From Streptomyces pseudovenezuelae (GTDB lineage: Bacteria; Actinomycetota; Actinomycetes; Streptomycetales; Streptomycetaceae), in assembly GCF_001513955.1 (NCBI RefSeq), contig NZ_KQ948144.1, positions 1,133,076 through 1,197,075 on the forward strand: a stretch of 64,000 bases of DNA. The letters run 5' to 3'. This document shows positions 17,814 through 26,719 of the stretch, in pieces. The notes beneath the pieces are model-generated. The model was given only the letters and a program-made list of their open reading frames with translations. It was not told the DNA's origin and searched no databases. Numbering within the stretch: the first letter of the stretch is position 1; each line of letters begins with the position of its first letter. Position numbers and translations under genes: made by a program.

Positions 17814-18170
17814 ATGTCCGTATCGGACGAGACCGGCACCGTCACCGACGGCATCATCCTGTCCGACGCCGCCGCGGCGAAGGTCAAGGCCCTGCTCGAC
17901 CAGGAAGGCCGTGACGACCTGGCCCTGCGCGTCGCCGTTCAGCCCGGCGGCTGCTCCGGCCTGCGTTACCAGCTCTTCTTCGACGAGCGTTCGCTCGACG
18001 GCGACGTCGTCAAGGACTTCGGTGGCGTCAAGGTCGTCACCGACCGCATGAGCGCCCCGTACCTGGGCGGCGCGTCCATCGACTTCGTGGACACCATCGA
18101 GAAGCAGGGCTTCACGATCGACAACCCGAACGCGACCGGCTCCTGCGCCTGCGGCGACTCCTTCAGCTGA
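17814..18170 (+). CDS. HesB/IscA/ErpA-type iron-sulfur cluster carrier
   Basis: This 118-residue A-type carrier has the three invariant Cys: one in QPGGCSGLRYQ and two in GSCACGDSFS at the C-terminus. Such proteins receive Fe-S clusters from a scaffold and hand them to apo-enzymes. Nearby clients would be NadA (4Fe-4S) and the Rieske protein QcrA (2Fe-2S). ATG 17814 is preceded by GGGAGAGATGTAG. Two small inverted repeats upstream (arms at 17759-17765 / 17777-17783, and CGCCGG/CCGGCG near 17719-17734) lie in its leader. A strong terminator follows. Confidence 0.92.
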   Translation: MSVSDETGTVTDGIILSDAAAAKVKALLDQEGRDDLALRVAVQPGGCSGLRYQLFFDERSLDGDVVKDFGGVKVVTDRMSAPYLGGASIDFVDTIEKQGFTIDNPNATGSCACGDSFS

Positions 18171-18199
18171 GCCCGGAGTTCGACAGGCTCGGAACGGCA

Positions 18200-18236
18200 G
18201 AAGGCGGCGGCCCCCTCCGACGGGGCCGCCGCCTTC
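18200..18236. terminator. Bidirectional terminator hairpin
   Basis: A perfect 15-bp stem is formed by 18200-18214 (GAAGGCGGCGGCCCC) and 18222-18236 with a 7-base loop. It stands between the convergent Fe-S carrier gene and the large membrane protein gene and can end both transcripts. The AAGG...CCTT base of the stem is followed by GCGCG with no T-run. Confidence 0.85.
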
Positions 18237-18250
18237 GCGCGTCCGCGGGG

Positions 18251-20341
18251 TCAGCGGGCCCCGGAGGTCTCCGGCAGTCGTGCCCCCGCCTTCTTCAGCG
18301 GGATGTCCTTGCCGTCCGAGCCCACGACCTTGCGGTCACCGAGCGGCGCGTCCAGCGGCACGGTCTTCTGCATCTCCTTGGCGATCATGATGCAGACCTT
18401 GTCCGGCCAGGGCGTGTAGGTGACGGTGGCCCGCACCTCGTCCGCGCTCTCGCTCGCCGTCGCCGTGTAGTCCCCGCACACCCCGCCCGTGAAGCTCACG
18501 GTCAGCTCGTCGCCCTCGGCGGTGTAGCCGTCCACCTCGACGTCCCGTGTCTTCGGCGCGGCGGAGGGCGCGGTGGGGGAGGCGGGTTTGGTCGGCGTCG
18601 CGGTCGCCGGAGAGGCGATGTACTTCGGGTCGACCGCCGGATACGTCACCGTGAAGGGGTCCTTCGCGCCCGTCGCCCGCACCTCGAACAGCCAGGACGG
18701 CACGAGCGCCTGCCGGCCGCCCACGAAATGCGACGCCAGCCCGAACACCGCCTTCTCGACGGTGAGCGTGCTCTTCGCCGGACTCGCCGTCGACTCCCCG
18801 CAGGGCGCCTCGAGCCGGTCCTTCAGCGGTACGGGACTGGCGCAGCCGCCGATGCCCATGCGGTGGTCGGACGCGGGCACCTTGTTCAGCAGGCCCAGCG
18901 TCTTCTCGGCGCTCAGCACGGGATACGCGTCGCTCTTGACCGGCGCCTTCAACTGGCCGGTGCCGCCGACCACTTCACCCTGGCCGTTCACCGTGACGCC
19001 GGTCGCCCAGCCGTACGTGGGCAGCCCGCCCACGACCGGATCGGCGTTCACGACCCGCTGGGCGCCCATGACCTGGCTCGCGTCCAGCTTCGCGGCACCC
19101 TGGCCGACCGCCTTGAGCACCGGCGCGGCGGCCTTCTCCGCGACCGCCTCGCTCACCGGACGGCCGGTGGGGGTCTGCTCCTTCCCGCACACGGTGGCAC
19201 CGGTGCAGTCGTCGACGACGGGGGAGTAGCGCTGGAAGGTCCATGCGCCCGGCGCCTGCCGGTTCACCTGGAGACTCGGCCCCGAACCGTCCTTGACCCC
19301 GACCCGCCAGACCTGCCCCTGCGCGACCGGCGTCCCGTCCACCCCGAGCGCCTCGGCGAGCCGCGTCACGTCGTCCTCGGTGACCTGCCCCTGGACCCGG
19401 TAGACAGGCGCCGAGCCGGGGCCGTCCGGCAGGCTGCCGTCCACGCGATAGGTCACGCCGTACGGATTCGGCTCCCCGGGCGCGATGCCGTTCCCCTCCC
19501 CACCGGCCGCTCGGTAACCGTCGAGCGCGAGCGGCGGCGGAGTGCCGTCCCCGGACGCGCCGGAGGTCGTTTCGTCACCGGACCCTCCGGAGGCGCTGGC
19601 GGCGAGGTACGCCCCACCCCCTCCGACCAGGAGCACGGCGGCGGCCACGGCGGCGATGGCGACGGGGGAGCGGTGCCTGGCCGGGCGCGGGGCGTCGGCA
19701 TCCTCGTGCCGGGGGATCTCGGAGTCGGGGAGAGCGTGAGGGGAGTGCGCCGGACCGGGCGCGGCATCGGTAGCGGCGCCCTGGCCCGCGGACACGCCAG
19801 GCTCGGCATCGGCACCGTCGGGAGCCGGGGGCTCGTCACGGGTGCCGGAGGCGTCGGTGCCGTCAGCGGGCCGGGGCCGGCCGGGGTGCACGGGCTCATC
19901 AGGAGCGGCGGCCTCGGGTCCGGTGAATCCGGCACCGCCGGAAGCCCGGGGCTCGTCACGGTCCGACCGGCCCTCCAGGGCCGCGGCCGCGACGGCATCA
20001 GAGGCCGGAGCGCCCTCGGCGGCTCCGTCCGGCTCGGCGGCGATACCGCTGTCGTGGGCCGGGCGGTCGTCCATGTCGGCGTCGGTGACTCGTGCGGCCT
20101 CTCCCGCCGAGCCCTCGGCGGCACCGGAAGCCTCCTCGGCGCCACGGTCCGGACCGGCCCCGGCGTCCGTGTCCTCCGTGCGGGAAGTCCCCACGCCGTT
20201 CGTCTTCTCGTCGCCCGAGGCCTTGAGGCCCCGCTGCTCCGCGGCACTCGCTCCACCGGCACCGTGCGCTTCCGCGGCACTCCCGCTCTCGCCGCCGGAG
20301 GCCTCGCCGGGGTCGTGGTCGTCGGGTCGCTCGGTGTTCAC
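18251..20341 (-). CDS. Large single-pass membrane protein with disordered acidic N-terminus, function unknown
   Basis: This is a 696-residue protein. Residues 1 to about 210 are low-complexity and rich in Ala, Asp, Glu, Gly and Pro; they would be cytoplasmic. One transmembrane segment follows (SPVAIAAVAAAVLLVGGGGAYLAASASG, residues about 213-240), then a roughly 450-residue external part with several Cys (DDCTGATVCGKEQ, GGCASPVP, EAPCGES, GGVCGDY, DKVCIMI) that probably form disulfides. The GTG at 20341 is supported by AAGGAG eight bases upstream. No enzymatic motif is visible. The layout resembles anti-sigma-like or cell-surface proteins, but I would not assign a function. Confidence 0.8.
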   Translation of the reverse strand: MNTERPDDHDPGEASGGESGSAAEAHGAGGASAAEQRGLKASGDEKTNGVGTSRTEDTDAGAGPDRGAEEASGAAEGSAGEAARVTDADMDDRPAHDSGIAAEPDGAAEGAPASDAVAAAALEGRSDRDEPRASGGAGFTGPEAAAPDEPVHPGRPRPADGTDASGTRDEPPAPDGADAEPGVSAGQGAATDAAPGPAHSPHALPDSEIPRHEDADAPRPARHRSPVAIAAVAAAVLLVGGGGAYLAASASGGSGDETTSGASGDGTPPPLALDGYRAAGGEGNGIAPGEPNPYGVTYRVDGSLPDGPGSAPVYRVQGQVTEDDVTRLAEALGVDGTPVAQGQVWRVGVKDGSGPSLQVNRQAPGAWTFQRYSPVVDDCTGATVCGKEQTPTGRPVSEAVAEKAAAPVLKAVGQGAAKLDASQVMGAQRVVNADPVVGGLPTYGWATGVTVNGQGEVVGGTGQLKAPVKSDAYPVLSAEKTLGLLNKVPASDHRMGIGGCASPVPLKDRLEAPCGESTASPAKSTLTVEKAVFGLASHFVGGRQALVPSWLFEVRATGAKDPFTVTYPAVDPKYIASPATATPTKPASPTAPSAAPKTRDVEVDGYTAEGDELTVSFTGGVCGDYTATASESADEVRATVTYTPWPDKVCIMIAKEMQKTVPLDAPLGDRKVVGSDGKDIPLKKAGARLPETSGAR

Positions 20342-20539
20342 CGCATCGCTCCTTCTGCTGCGCAACTGTCCCTCGACCCTGACCCGACCCTGTCAAAAAG
20401 GTCGGTGCACGGGTCGTATCCCGCATCCCCTTTCCGGGGGACGGCGATGGGACGCAGCGGGGGAGCGCGCGGTTCCCTCCAACGCGCCGACATACGCGCC
20501 GACGCACGCGCCGTGAGGCCGTGAGCCGGCCGCGGTGAC

Positions 20540-20749
20540 TCAGTCGCCGTACTCCGACATGGCCTCCAGCAGCCGGGCGGACCCCTCGGGAACCGTCACA
20601 CCGTGGATCAGCGAGGGAGAGACCGGAAGGGCGACGATCCGGTCGGGAACCGTCCAGTGCGGAGCCATCCGGGCACAGTCACCGCGCAGCGAGGCGAGGT
20701 CTCCGTCCAGGTCGGCCGGGGCGGAGGCGTACAGCTCAAGGTTCGTCAT
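20540..20749 (-). CDS. Small hypothetical protein, 69 aa
   Basis: The ATG at 20749 opens a 69-residue frame (MTNLELYASAPADLDGD at the start, RLLEAMSEYGD at the end) with the strong third-position GC typical of coding sequence here. It is acidic and looks soluble. One Cys (GDCARM) is present, and no motif is recognised. No clear Shine-Dalgarno precedes it. It is transcribed away from the adenosine kinase gene, and the shared upstream region holds an inverted repeat, CTAC/GTAG. Confidence 0.6.
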   Translation of the reverse strand: MTNLELYASAPADLDGDLASLRGDCARMAPHWTVPDRIVALPVSPSLIHGVTVPEGSARLLEAMSEYGD

Positions 20750-20788
20750 GCTGGAACCGTAAGCACGCCGGAGCCCGCGAAGAAAGAT

Positions 20789-20808
20789 CTACTATCGGGT
20801 AGTTTTTC
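20789..20808. promoter_or_regulatory. Short AT-rich inverted repeat, candidate operator
   Basis: CTACTATCGGGTAG followed by TTTTT stands out from the surrounding GC-rich sequence. The CTAC/GTAG arms flank six bases. It lies about 45 bp upstream of the 69-residue gene and about 95 bp upstream of the adenosine kinase start. It could be an operator or a weak terminator read on the plus strand; there is no plus-strand gene ending here, so an operator seems likelier. Confidence 0.35.
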
Positions 20809-20900
20809 CTGCTTCACCGCGCCGTCCGTCGCCTCGCAGTACTCCATACGGACCGGATAGCGTTAACCGTCAACACACCCTTCCTCTGGAGAGCCTCGCC

Positions 20901-21875
20901 GTGCGCATCGCAGTCACCGGCTCCATCGCCACCGACCACCTCATGACCTTCCCCGGCCGCTTCGCCGACCAGTTCGTCGCGGACCAACTGCACACGGTCT
21001 CGCTCTCCTTCCTGGTCGACAACCTCGATGTCCGCAGGGGAGGCGTCGGCGCGAACATCGCCTTCGGCATGGGCCAGCTCGGCACGAACCCGATCCTCGT
21101 CGGCGCCGCGGGCTTCGACTTCGACGAGTACCGCGCCTGGCTGGACCGGCACGGCGTGGACACCGCGTCCGTCCGGATCTCCGAGACGCTGCACACCGCC
21201 CGCTTCGTGTGCACCACCGACGCCGACCACAACCAGATCGGCTCCTTCTACACGGGCGCGATGAGCGAGGCCCGCCAGATCGAGCTCAAGACGGTCGCCG
21301 ACCGCGTGGACGGCCTCGACCTCGTCCTCATCGGCGCCGACGACCCCGAGGCGATGCTCCGCCACACCGAGGAGTGCCGGTCCCGCGGCATCCCGTTCGC
21401 CGCCGACTTCTCCCAGCAGATCGCCCGGATGAACGGCGACGAGATCCGGATCCTGCTGGACGGCGCCACGTACCTCTTCTCCAACGAGTACGAGAAGGGG
21501 CTCATCGAGTCCAAGACGGGCTGGTCCGACGAGGAGATCCTCGCGAAGGTGGGCCACCGGGTCACCACGCTCGGCGCGCAGGGCGTGCGGATCGACCGGG
21601 TCGGCCAGGAGCCGATCGTCGTCGGCTGCGCGGAGGAGGAGCGCAAGGCCGACCCCACGGGCGTCGGCGACGCGTTCCGCGCCGGCTTCCTGTCGGGGCT
21701 CGCCTGGGGTGTCTCCCTGGAGCGGGCGGCCCAGGTGGGCTGCATGCTGGCCACGCTCGTCATCGAGACCGTGGGCACGCAGGAGTACCGGCTGCGGCGC
21801 GGCCACTTCATGGAGCGTTTCACCAAGGCCTACGGGGACGAGGCCGCCGACGAGGTCCGCACCCACCTCAAGTGA
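20901..21875 (+). CDS. adoK: Adenosine kinase, PfkB family (AdoK-like)
   Basis: This 324-residue PfkB/ribokinase-fold enzyme begins VRIAVTGSIATDHLMTFPGRF, very close to what I recall of M. tuberculosis AdoK (Rv2202c), a bacterial adenosine kinase. GGVGANIAFGMGQLG is PfkB signature 1, and DPTGVGDAFRAGFLSG is signature 2 with the catalytic Asp in GVGDAF. The expected reaction is adenosine + ATP to AMP + ADP in purine salvage. The GTG start at 20901 follows CTGGAG. TAGCGT at about 20858-20863 is a likely -10. It is convergent with the cysteine desulfurase fusion, 4 bp apart. A sugar kinase role is the main alternative. Confidence 0.85.
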   Translation: MRIAVTGSIATDHLMTFPGRFADQFVADQLHTVSLSFLVDNLDVRRGGVGANIAFGMGQLGTNPILVGAAGFDFDEYRAWLDRHGVDTASVRISETLHTARFVCTTDADHNQIGSFYTGAMSEARQIELKTVADRVDGLDLVLIGADDPEAMLRHTEECRSRGIPFAADFSQQIARMNGDEIRILLDGATYLFSNEYEKGLIESKTGWSDEEILAKVGHRVTTLGAQGVRIDRVGQEPIVVGCAEEERKADPTGVGDAFRAGFLSGLAWGVSLERAAQVGCMLATLVIETVGTQEYRLRRGHFMERFTKAYGDEAADEVRTHLK

Positions 21876-21879
21876 CCGG

Positions 21880-23241
21880 CTAGGAGATCCGGCGGACCAC
21901 GTAGGCGCAACCCCGGTCCGCCGGCTCCTCTCCCACGTACTCCTGCTCCCGCATCTCGCACCACGCGGGGATGTCCAGGCGGGCCGCCTCGTCGTCCGAC
22001 AGGACCCGGACGGTCCCGCCCACCGGCACGTCCCCGATCACCTTGGCCAGCTCGATGACCGGGATCGGGCACCGCTTGCCCAGGGCGTCGACGACCAGCG
22101 AGTCCTCGTGGGCGACGGCCGAAGGCGTCGGCGCGCCCAGCTTGTCCCGTACCGCCGCCACCGCCGCCGGCAGCACCCCCAGGAACCGGTCGACCTCCTC
22201 GGAGACCGCCCCGAACGGCAACGACACCCGCACATTCCCCTCACTCAGCACCCCCATCGCCTTCAGCACATGGCTCGGCGTCAGGGTGCTGCTCGTGCAG
22301 GACGATCCGGAGGAAACGGAGAAACCCGCCCGGTCCAGTTCGTGCAGCAGTGTCTCCCCGTCGACATAGAGACAGGAGAAGGTGACGATCCCCGGCAGCC
22401 GCCGCTCGGGATCGCCCACCACGTCCACGTCCGGCACCAGCCGCGGCACGCGCGAACGGATCCGCGCCGTCAGTTCCCGCAGCCGTGCGGCCTCCTGCGC
22501 CGCCTCGGCCCGCACCGCCCGCAGCGAGGCCGCCGCCGCGACGATCGCCGGCAGGTTCTCGAAGCCGGGCGCCCGCCCCGACTCCCGCTCGTCGGCCGGT
22601 CCCTGGGGTGCGAACCGGACACCTTTGCGTACGGCGAGCAGACCGACCCCCGACGGGCCGCCCCACTTGTGCGCACTGGCGGTCAGCAGGGACCACTCGC
22701 CCTCGACCGGCCCCCACCCCAGCGACTGCGCCGCGTCCACGAGCAGCGGCACCCCGGCCTCCCGGCACCCGGCGGCCACCTCGGCCACCGGCTGAACGGT
22801 CCCCACCTCGTGGTTGGCCGACTGGAGGCACGCCAGCGCGGTGTCGGGGCGCAGAGCATCGGCGTACGACCGCGCACTCACGGCCCCCGTTCGGTCCACC
22901 GGCACCTCGGTCACCTCGAACAGCTCCGCCGAATGGAGTACCGAGGAGTGTTCGACCGCTGACACGATCAGGTGACGTCCGACCCGCCTGCGTCCACCCA
23001 TCGCCCCAGCGATCCCGCTGTGCACGGCCCGCGTCCCGGAAGAGGTGAAGGTCAGCTCATCGGGACGACACCCCACGGCTTCGGCAGCGGCCTCACGAGC
23101 GGCATCCAGCAGCATCCGGGCCCGCCGCCCTTCCCGGTACAACCGAGAGGGATCAGCCCACCCTTCATCCAGAGAGGCCAACAGCGCCTGACGGGCAACG
23201 GGGTGAAGGGGAGCAGCGGAAGCAGCGTCGAAGTAGGACAC
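21880..23241 (-). CDS. Cysteine desulfurase fused to a C-terminal TusA-like sulfur-carrier domain
   Basis: This 453-residue fusion has two parts. Residues about 1-370 are a class V PLP aminotransferase fold of the NifS/IscS kind, with the PLP Lys in TASAHKWGGPSG, the His in VSAVEHSSVL and the persulfide Cys in SSGSSCTSSTL. Residues about 380-453 are TusA/SirA-like: SLVVDALGKRCPIPVIELAKV, with the CPxP Cys that accepts sulfur, followed by LSDDEAARLDIPAWCE. A desulfurase joined to its own carrier could pass sulfur internally to thiolation pathways. The GTG start has AGGAGG upstream. It is transcribed away from ctaC. Confidence 0.9.
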   Translation of the reverse strand: MSYFDAASAAPLHPVARQALLASLDEGWADPSRLYREGRRARMLLDAAREAAAEAVGCRPDELTFTSSGTRAVHSGIAGAMGGRRRVGRHLIVSAVEHSSVLHSAELFEVTEVPVDRTGAVSARSYADALRPDTALACLQSANHEVGTVQPVAEVAAGCREAGVPLLVDAAQSLGWGPVEGEWSLLTASAHKWGGPSGVGLLAVRKGVRFAPQGPADERESGRAPGFENLPAIVAAAASLRAVRAEAAQEAARLRELTARIRSRVPRLVPDVDVVGDPERRLPGIVTFSCLYVDGETLLHELDRAGFSVSSGSSCTSSTLTPSHVLKAMGVLSEGNVRVSLPFGAVSEEVDRFLGVLPAAVAAVRDKLGAPTPSAVAHEDSLVVDALGKRCPIPVIELAKVIGDVPVGGTVRVLSDDEAARLDIPAWCEMREQEYVGEEPADRGCAYVVRRIS

Positions 23242-23262
23242 ACGGAAACGCTAACCTCCTTG

Positions 23263-23310
23263 GGGGCGCGGGGAACTGCGCGATCAGCCACAAAGCACCC
23301 GCAGCCGCCA
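23263..23310 (+). repeat. Copy of the GGGGCGCGGGGAACTGCGCG dispersed repeat
   Basis: GGGGCGCGGGGAACTGCGCG followed by ATCAGCC is one copy of an intergenic repeat seen elsewhere in this window (28010-28037, 32913-32933 inverted, 53994-54021 inverted, 54066-54093). It lies between the divergent desulfurase fusion and ctaC, upstream of the ctaC promoter. Confidence 0.75.
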
Positions 23311-23348
23311 ATCAAGCGAAGCCACGGAGTGACTAGGCCCCCCTCCCG

Positions 23349-23402
23349 CTGAACCCCCGGAGGGCGTCGGCTAGGGTTTGGTCCGCATAAACATCCAAAC
23401 CC
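23349..23402 (+). promoter_or_regulatory. Likely ctaC promoter with overlapping inverted repeat
   Basis: CTGAAC (23349-23354), a 17-bp spacer and TAGGGT (23372-23377) form a good vegetative-type promoter. An inverted repeat with perfect 8-base arms, GGGTTTGG (23374-23381) and CCAAACCC (23395-23402), overlaps the -10 box and the expected start site and so could be a repressor site. The leader to the ctaC start is about 105 nt. Confidence 0.6.
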
Positions 23403-23488
23403 CTGCCCGACGCAGGGCGGCGACCGACCACCGAGTAGGGCCAGGCCGCAGCCGATACGCGCGGGCGAGACTCTCGGGAAGGCGCTAC

Positions 23489-24454
23489 GTGAGTCCCAAC
23501 GGCTCCGACCGCTCGCCGCGGCGCCCGATGCGGCGGAAGCTGCTGCAGGCAATGACTGCGGGCCTGGTCCTGGCGACAGCCACCGGTTGCTCGTACAACT
23601 GGGAAGACTTCCCCCGCCTTGGTATGCCCACCCCGACCACGGAAGAGGCTCCGAGGATCCTCTCCCTGTGGCAGGGCTCCTGGGCCGCCGCGCTCGCTGT
23701 CGGCGTGCTGGTGTGGGGTCTGATCATCTGGAGCGCGATCTTCCACCGGCGCAGCCGCACCAAGGTCGAGGTACCTCCGCAGACCCGGTACAACATGCCC
23801 ATCGAGGCGCTGTACACCGTGGTTCCGCTCGTCATCGTCTCGGTCCTCTTCTACTTCACGGCCCGCGACGAATCGAAGCTCCTCAGCCTCAAGAAGCAGC
23901 CCGACGTCACCATCAACGTCGTCGGCTACCAGTGGAGCTGGGCCTTCAACTACGTCGAGCCCGTCGCGGGTTCGACGGGCGACGCGAAGACGGACAAGAA
24001 CCTGGACGCGATTCCGACCCGGTTCAAGAACGACTTCCCGGCGAACGCCGGCGGTGTCTACGACTTCGGGACGCCGGCCACGAAGAACCCGCAGACCGGC
24101 AACCCCGGCCCGACCCTCTGGCTCCCCAAGGGCAAGACGGTCCGCTTCGTCCTCACCTCGCGTGACGTCATCCACTCCTTCTGGGTGGTGCCGTTCCTGA
24201 TGAAGCAGGACGTCATCCCGGGTCACACCAACGCCTTCGAGGTGACTCCGAACAAGGAGGGCACCTTCATGGGCAAGTGCGCCGAGCTCTGCGGCGTCGA
24301 CCACTCCCGGATGCTGTTCAACGTGAAGGTCGTCTCCCCCGAGCGCTACGAGCAGCACCTCAAGGACCTCGCGAAGAAGGGGCAGACCGGTTACGTTCCC
24401 GCGGGCATCGAGCAGACCGCCCACGAGAAGGACCGGGAGACGACGAACCTGTGA
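23489..24454 (+). CDS. ctaC: Cytochrome c oxidase subunit II (CtaC)
   Basis: This 321-residue subunit of the aa3 oxidase is a lipoprotein: the signal ends in ATATGC, so Cys is the likely lipid site. Two transmembrane helices follow ([20 protein letters not shown] and the [15 protein letters not shown] region), then the periplasmic cupredoxin domain. The CuA ligands are all present: His in [10 protein letters not shown], then [12 protein letters not shown] with both Cys, His and Met. [10 protein letters not shown] is the conserved aromatic electron-entry segment. GTG 23489 is chosen because GGGAAGG lies upstream. It is first in the ctaC-ctaD-ctaF operon, with GTGA overlap to ctaD. Confidence 0.96.
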   Translation: MSPNGSDRSPRRPMRRKLLQAMTAGLVLATATGCSYNWEDFPRLGMPTPTTEEAPRILSLWQGSWAAALAVGVLVWGLIIWSAIFHRRSRTKVEVPPQTRYNMPIEALYTVVPLVIVSVLFYFTARDESKLLSLKKQPDVTINVVGYQWSWAFNYVEPVAGSTGDAKTDKNLDAIPTRFKNDFPANAGGVYDFGTPATKNPQTGNPGPTLWLPKGKTVRFVLTSRDVIHSFWVVPFLMKQDVIPGHTNAFEVTPNKEGTFMGKCAELCGVDHSRMLFNVKVVSPERYEQHLKDLAKKGQTGYVPAGIEQTAHEKDRETTNL

Positions 24455-26193
24455 GCATCCTCAACGAACCCCAGGGTGCCGCGGCGGCAGGGTCCCACTA
24501 CACGGACGAGCTGCCGGTCCGGCGCCAGAACCGCGGCAGCGTGGTCATCAAGTGGCTCACCACCACTGACCACAAGACGATCGGGACGATGTACCTGGTC
24601 ACGTCGTTCGCGTTCTTCCTGATCGGCGGCGTGATGGCGCTCTTCATGCGCGCCGAGCTGGCCCGTCCGGGTCTGCAGATCATGTCGAACGAGCAGTTCA
24701 ACCAGGCGTTCACGATGCACGGCACGATCATGCTGCTGATGTTCGCGACGCCGCTGTTCGCCGGCTTCACCAACTGGATCATGCCGCTGCAGATCGGCGC
24801 GCCCGATGTGGCGTTCCCGCGGCTGAACATGTTCGCCTACTGGCTCTACCTGTTCGGCTCGACGATCGCCGTGGGCGGCTTCCTGACCCCGCAGGGCGCG
24901 GCCGACTTCGGCTGGTTCGCCTACTCCCCGCTGTCGGACGCGGTCCGCTCCCCGGGCATCGGCGCCGACCTGTGGATCATGGGTCTGGCCTTCTCCGGCT
25001 TCGGCACGATCCTCGGTGCGGTCAACTTCATCACCACCATCATCTGCATGCGCGCGCCCGGCATGACGATGTTCCGCATGCCGATCTTCGTGTGGAACGT
25101 GCTGCTGACCGCGGTGCTGGTCCTGCTCGCCTTCCCCGTCCTCGCCGCCGCGCTGTTCGCGCTGGAGGCGGATCGGAAATTCGGGGCACATGTCTTCGAT
25201 GCCGCGAACGGCGGGGCATTGCTGTGGCAACACCTCTTCTGGTTCTTCGGCCATCCAGAGGTGTACATCATCGCGCTGCCGTTCTTCGGCATCATCTCCG
25301 AGGTCATCCCGGTCTTCTCCCGCAAGCCGATGTTCGGCTACATGGGTCTGATCGCGGCGACCATCGCGATCGCGGGTCTGTCCGTGACGGTGTGGGCGCA
25401 CCACATGTACGTCACCGGCGGTGTGCTCCTGCCGTTCTTCTCCTTCATGACGTTCCTGATCGCCGTGCCGACGGGCGTGAAGTTCTTCAACTGGATCGGC
25501 ACGATGTGGAAGGGCTCCTTGTCCTTCGAGACGCCGATGCTGTGGGCGACCGGCTTCCTGATCACCTTCACCTTCGGTGGTCTGACCGGTGTCATCCTGG
25601 CCTCGCCGCCGATGGACTTCCACGTCTCGGACTCGTACTTCGTGGTGGCGCACTTCCACTACGTCGTCTTCGGCACCGTGGTGTTCGCGATGTTCTCCGG
25701 CTTCCACTTCTGGTGGCCGAAGTTCACCGGCAAGATGCTCGACGAGCGCCTCGGCAAGATCACGTTCTGGACGCTGTTCATCGGCTTCCACGGCACCTTC
25801 CTGGTCCAGCACTGGCTGGGCGCCGAGGGCATGCCGCGTCGTTACGCCGACTACCTGGCGGCCGACGGGTTCACCGCCCTGAACACGATCTCGACGATCA
25901 GCTCGTTCGTGCTCGGCCTGTCGATCCTGCCGTTCCTCTACAACGTGTGGAAGACGGCCAAGTACGGCAAGCCGGTCGGCGTCGACGACCCGTGGGGCTA
26001 CGGCCGCTCCCTGGAGTGGGCGACCTCCTGCCCGCCGCCGCGCCACAACTTCCTCACCCTGCCGCGGATCCGCTCCGAATCCCCGGCGTTCGACCTGCAC
26101 CACCCGGAGATCGCCGCTCTCGACCAGCTCGAGAACGCCGGTCACGGTGAGAAGGCTCTGGCCGGCAACGGCGGCAAGGAGGCCGGGAAGTGA
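24451..26193 (+). CDS. ctaD: Cytochrome c oxidase subunit I (CtaD)
   Basis: This 580-residue catalytic subunit of the aa3 oxidase has about 12 membrane helices. Heme a and heme a3 ligands are seen in [12 protein letters not shown] and [11 protein letters not shown]. The CuB site is complete: [16 protein letters not shown], with His and the cross-linked Tyr, and WAHHMYVTG. The D- and K-channel segments look normal. Start GTG 24451 overlaps the ctaC TGA as GTGA, giving translational coupling. It reduces O2 with electrons received from CtaC; in actinobacteria the enzyme forms a supercomplex with the bcc complex encoded at 29310-32805. Confidence 0.97.
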   Translation: MSILNEPQGAAAAGSHYTDELPVRRQNRGSVVIKWLTTTDHKTIGTMYLVTSFAFFLIGGVMALFMRAELARPGLQIMSNEQFNQAFTMHGTIMLLMFATPLFAGFTNWIMPLQIGAPDVAFPRLNMFAYWLYLFGSTIAVGGFLTPQGAADFGWFAYSPLSDAVRSPGIGADLWIMGLAFSGFGTILGAVNFITTIICMRAPGMTMFRMPIFVWNVLLTAVLVLLAFPVLAAALFALEADRKFGAHVFDAANGGALLWQHLFWFFGHPEVYIIALPFFGIISEVIPVFSRKPMFGYMGLIAATIAIAGLSVTVWAHHMYVTGGVLLPFFSFMTFLIAVPTGVKFFNWIGTMWKGSLSFETPMLWATGFLITFTFGGLTGVILASPPMDFHVSDSYFVVAHFHYVVFGTVVFAMFSGFHFWWPKFTGKMLDERLGKITFWTLFIGFHGTFLVQHWLGAEGMPRRYADYLAADGFTALNTISTISSFVLGLSILPFLYNVWKTAKYGKPVGVDDPWGYGRSLEWATSCPPPRHNFLTLPRIRSESPAFDLHHPEIAALDQLENAGHGEKALAGNGGKEAGK

Positions 26194-26588
26194 AGATCCA
26201 GGGACGGATGTTCTTCTGGCTGAGCATCTTCATCCTCGCCATGGCGATCGTCTATGGCGTGTGGTCGAAGGAGCCGGCCGGTACCACCGCGCTCTTCCTG
26301 GCCTTCGGCCTGTCCATCATGATCGGCTTCTACCTGGGCTTCACGGCCAAGCGGGTGGACGCCGGCGCGCAGGACAACAAGGAGGCCGACGTCGCGGACG
26401 ACGCCGGTGAGGTCGGGTTCTTCAGCCCGCACAGCTGGCAGCCGCTCGCCCTCGGCTTCGGTGGCGCCCTCGCCTTCCTGTCGGTCGCGATCGGCTGGTG
26501 GCTGCTGTACTTCTCGCTGCCGGTGATCCTGGTCGGCCTGTACGGCTGGGTCTTCGAGTACTACCGCGGTGAGAACCGCACCCAGTAG
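26190..26588 (+). CDS. ctaF: Cytochrome c oxidase subunit IV (CtaF)
   Basis: This 132-residue actinobacterial-type subunit IV has about four membrane helices: [37 protein letters not shown], and two in the second half ([20 protein letters not shown] and [15 protein letters not shown]). The acidic loop [20 protein letters not shown] joins the halves. The start GTG overlaps the ctaD stop as GTGA. It stabilises the actinobacterial aa3 oxidase. A strong terminator follows at 26605-26644. Confidence 0.93.
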   Translation: MKIQGRMFFWLSIFILAMAIVYGVWSKEPAGTTALFLAFGLSIMIGFYLGFTAKRVDAGAQDNKEADVADDAGEVGFFSPHSWQPLALGFGGALAFLSVAIGWWLLYFSLPVILVGLYGWVFEYYRGENRTQ

Positions 26589-26604
26589 CACGAGCTGAGC
26601 CCAT

Positions 26605-26644
26605 CAGGGGCCCGGACACTCCGTCAGGAGCGTCCGGGCCCCTG
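26605..26644 (+). terminator. Terminator after ctaCDF
   Basis: Arms 26605-26622 and 26627-26644 are 18 bases with one mismatch and a four-base loop (GTCA). The GGGGCCCGGAC core makes it very stable. It follows the ctaF stop by 16 bp and probably ends the ctaC-ctaD-ctaF transcript. Confidence 0.85.
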
Positions 26645-26719
26645 CCTTTGCAGCAATCGGTGTCCCTCGTTCGAGTCACTCGGCGTGCCGTTCTTGACGG
26701 GGCTTCCTAGCGTGAAGTC

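Noticed and set aside
24391..26145. 584-codon minus-strand frame opposite ctaD
   Set aside because: Highly charged nonsense composition; ctaD is certain.
26640..26719. TTGACG (26694-26699) as -35 box for the L,D-transpeptidase
   Set aside because: Only eight bases separate it from TAGCGT, too short for a normal promoter.
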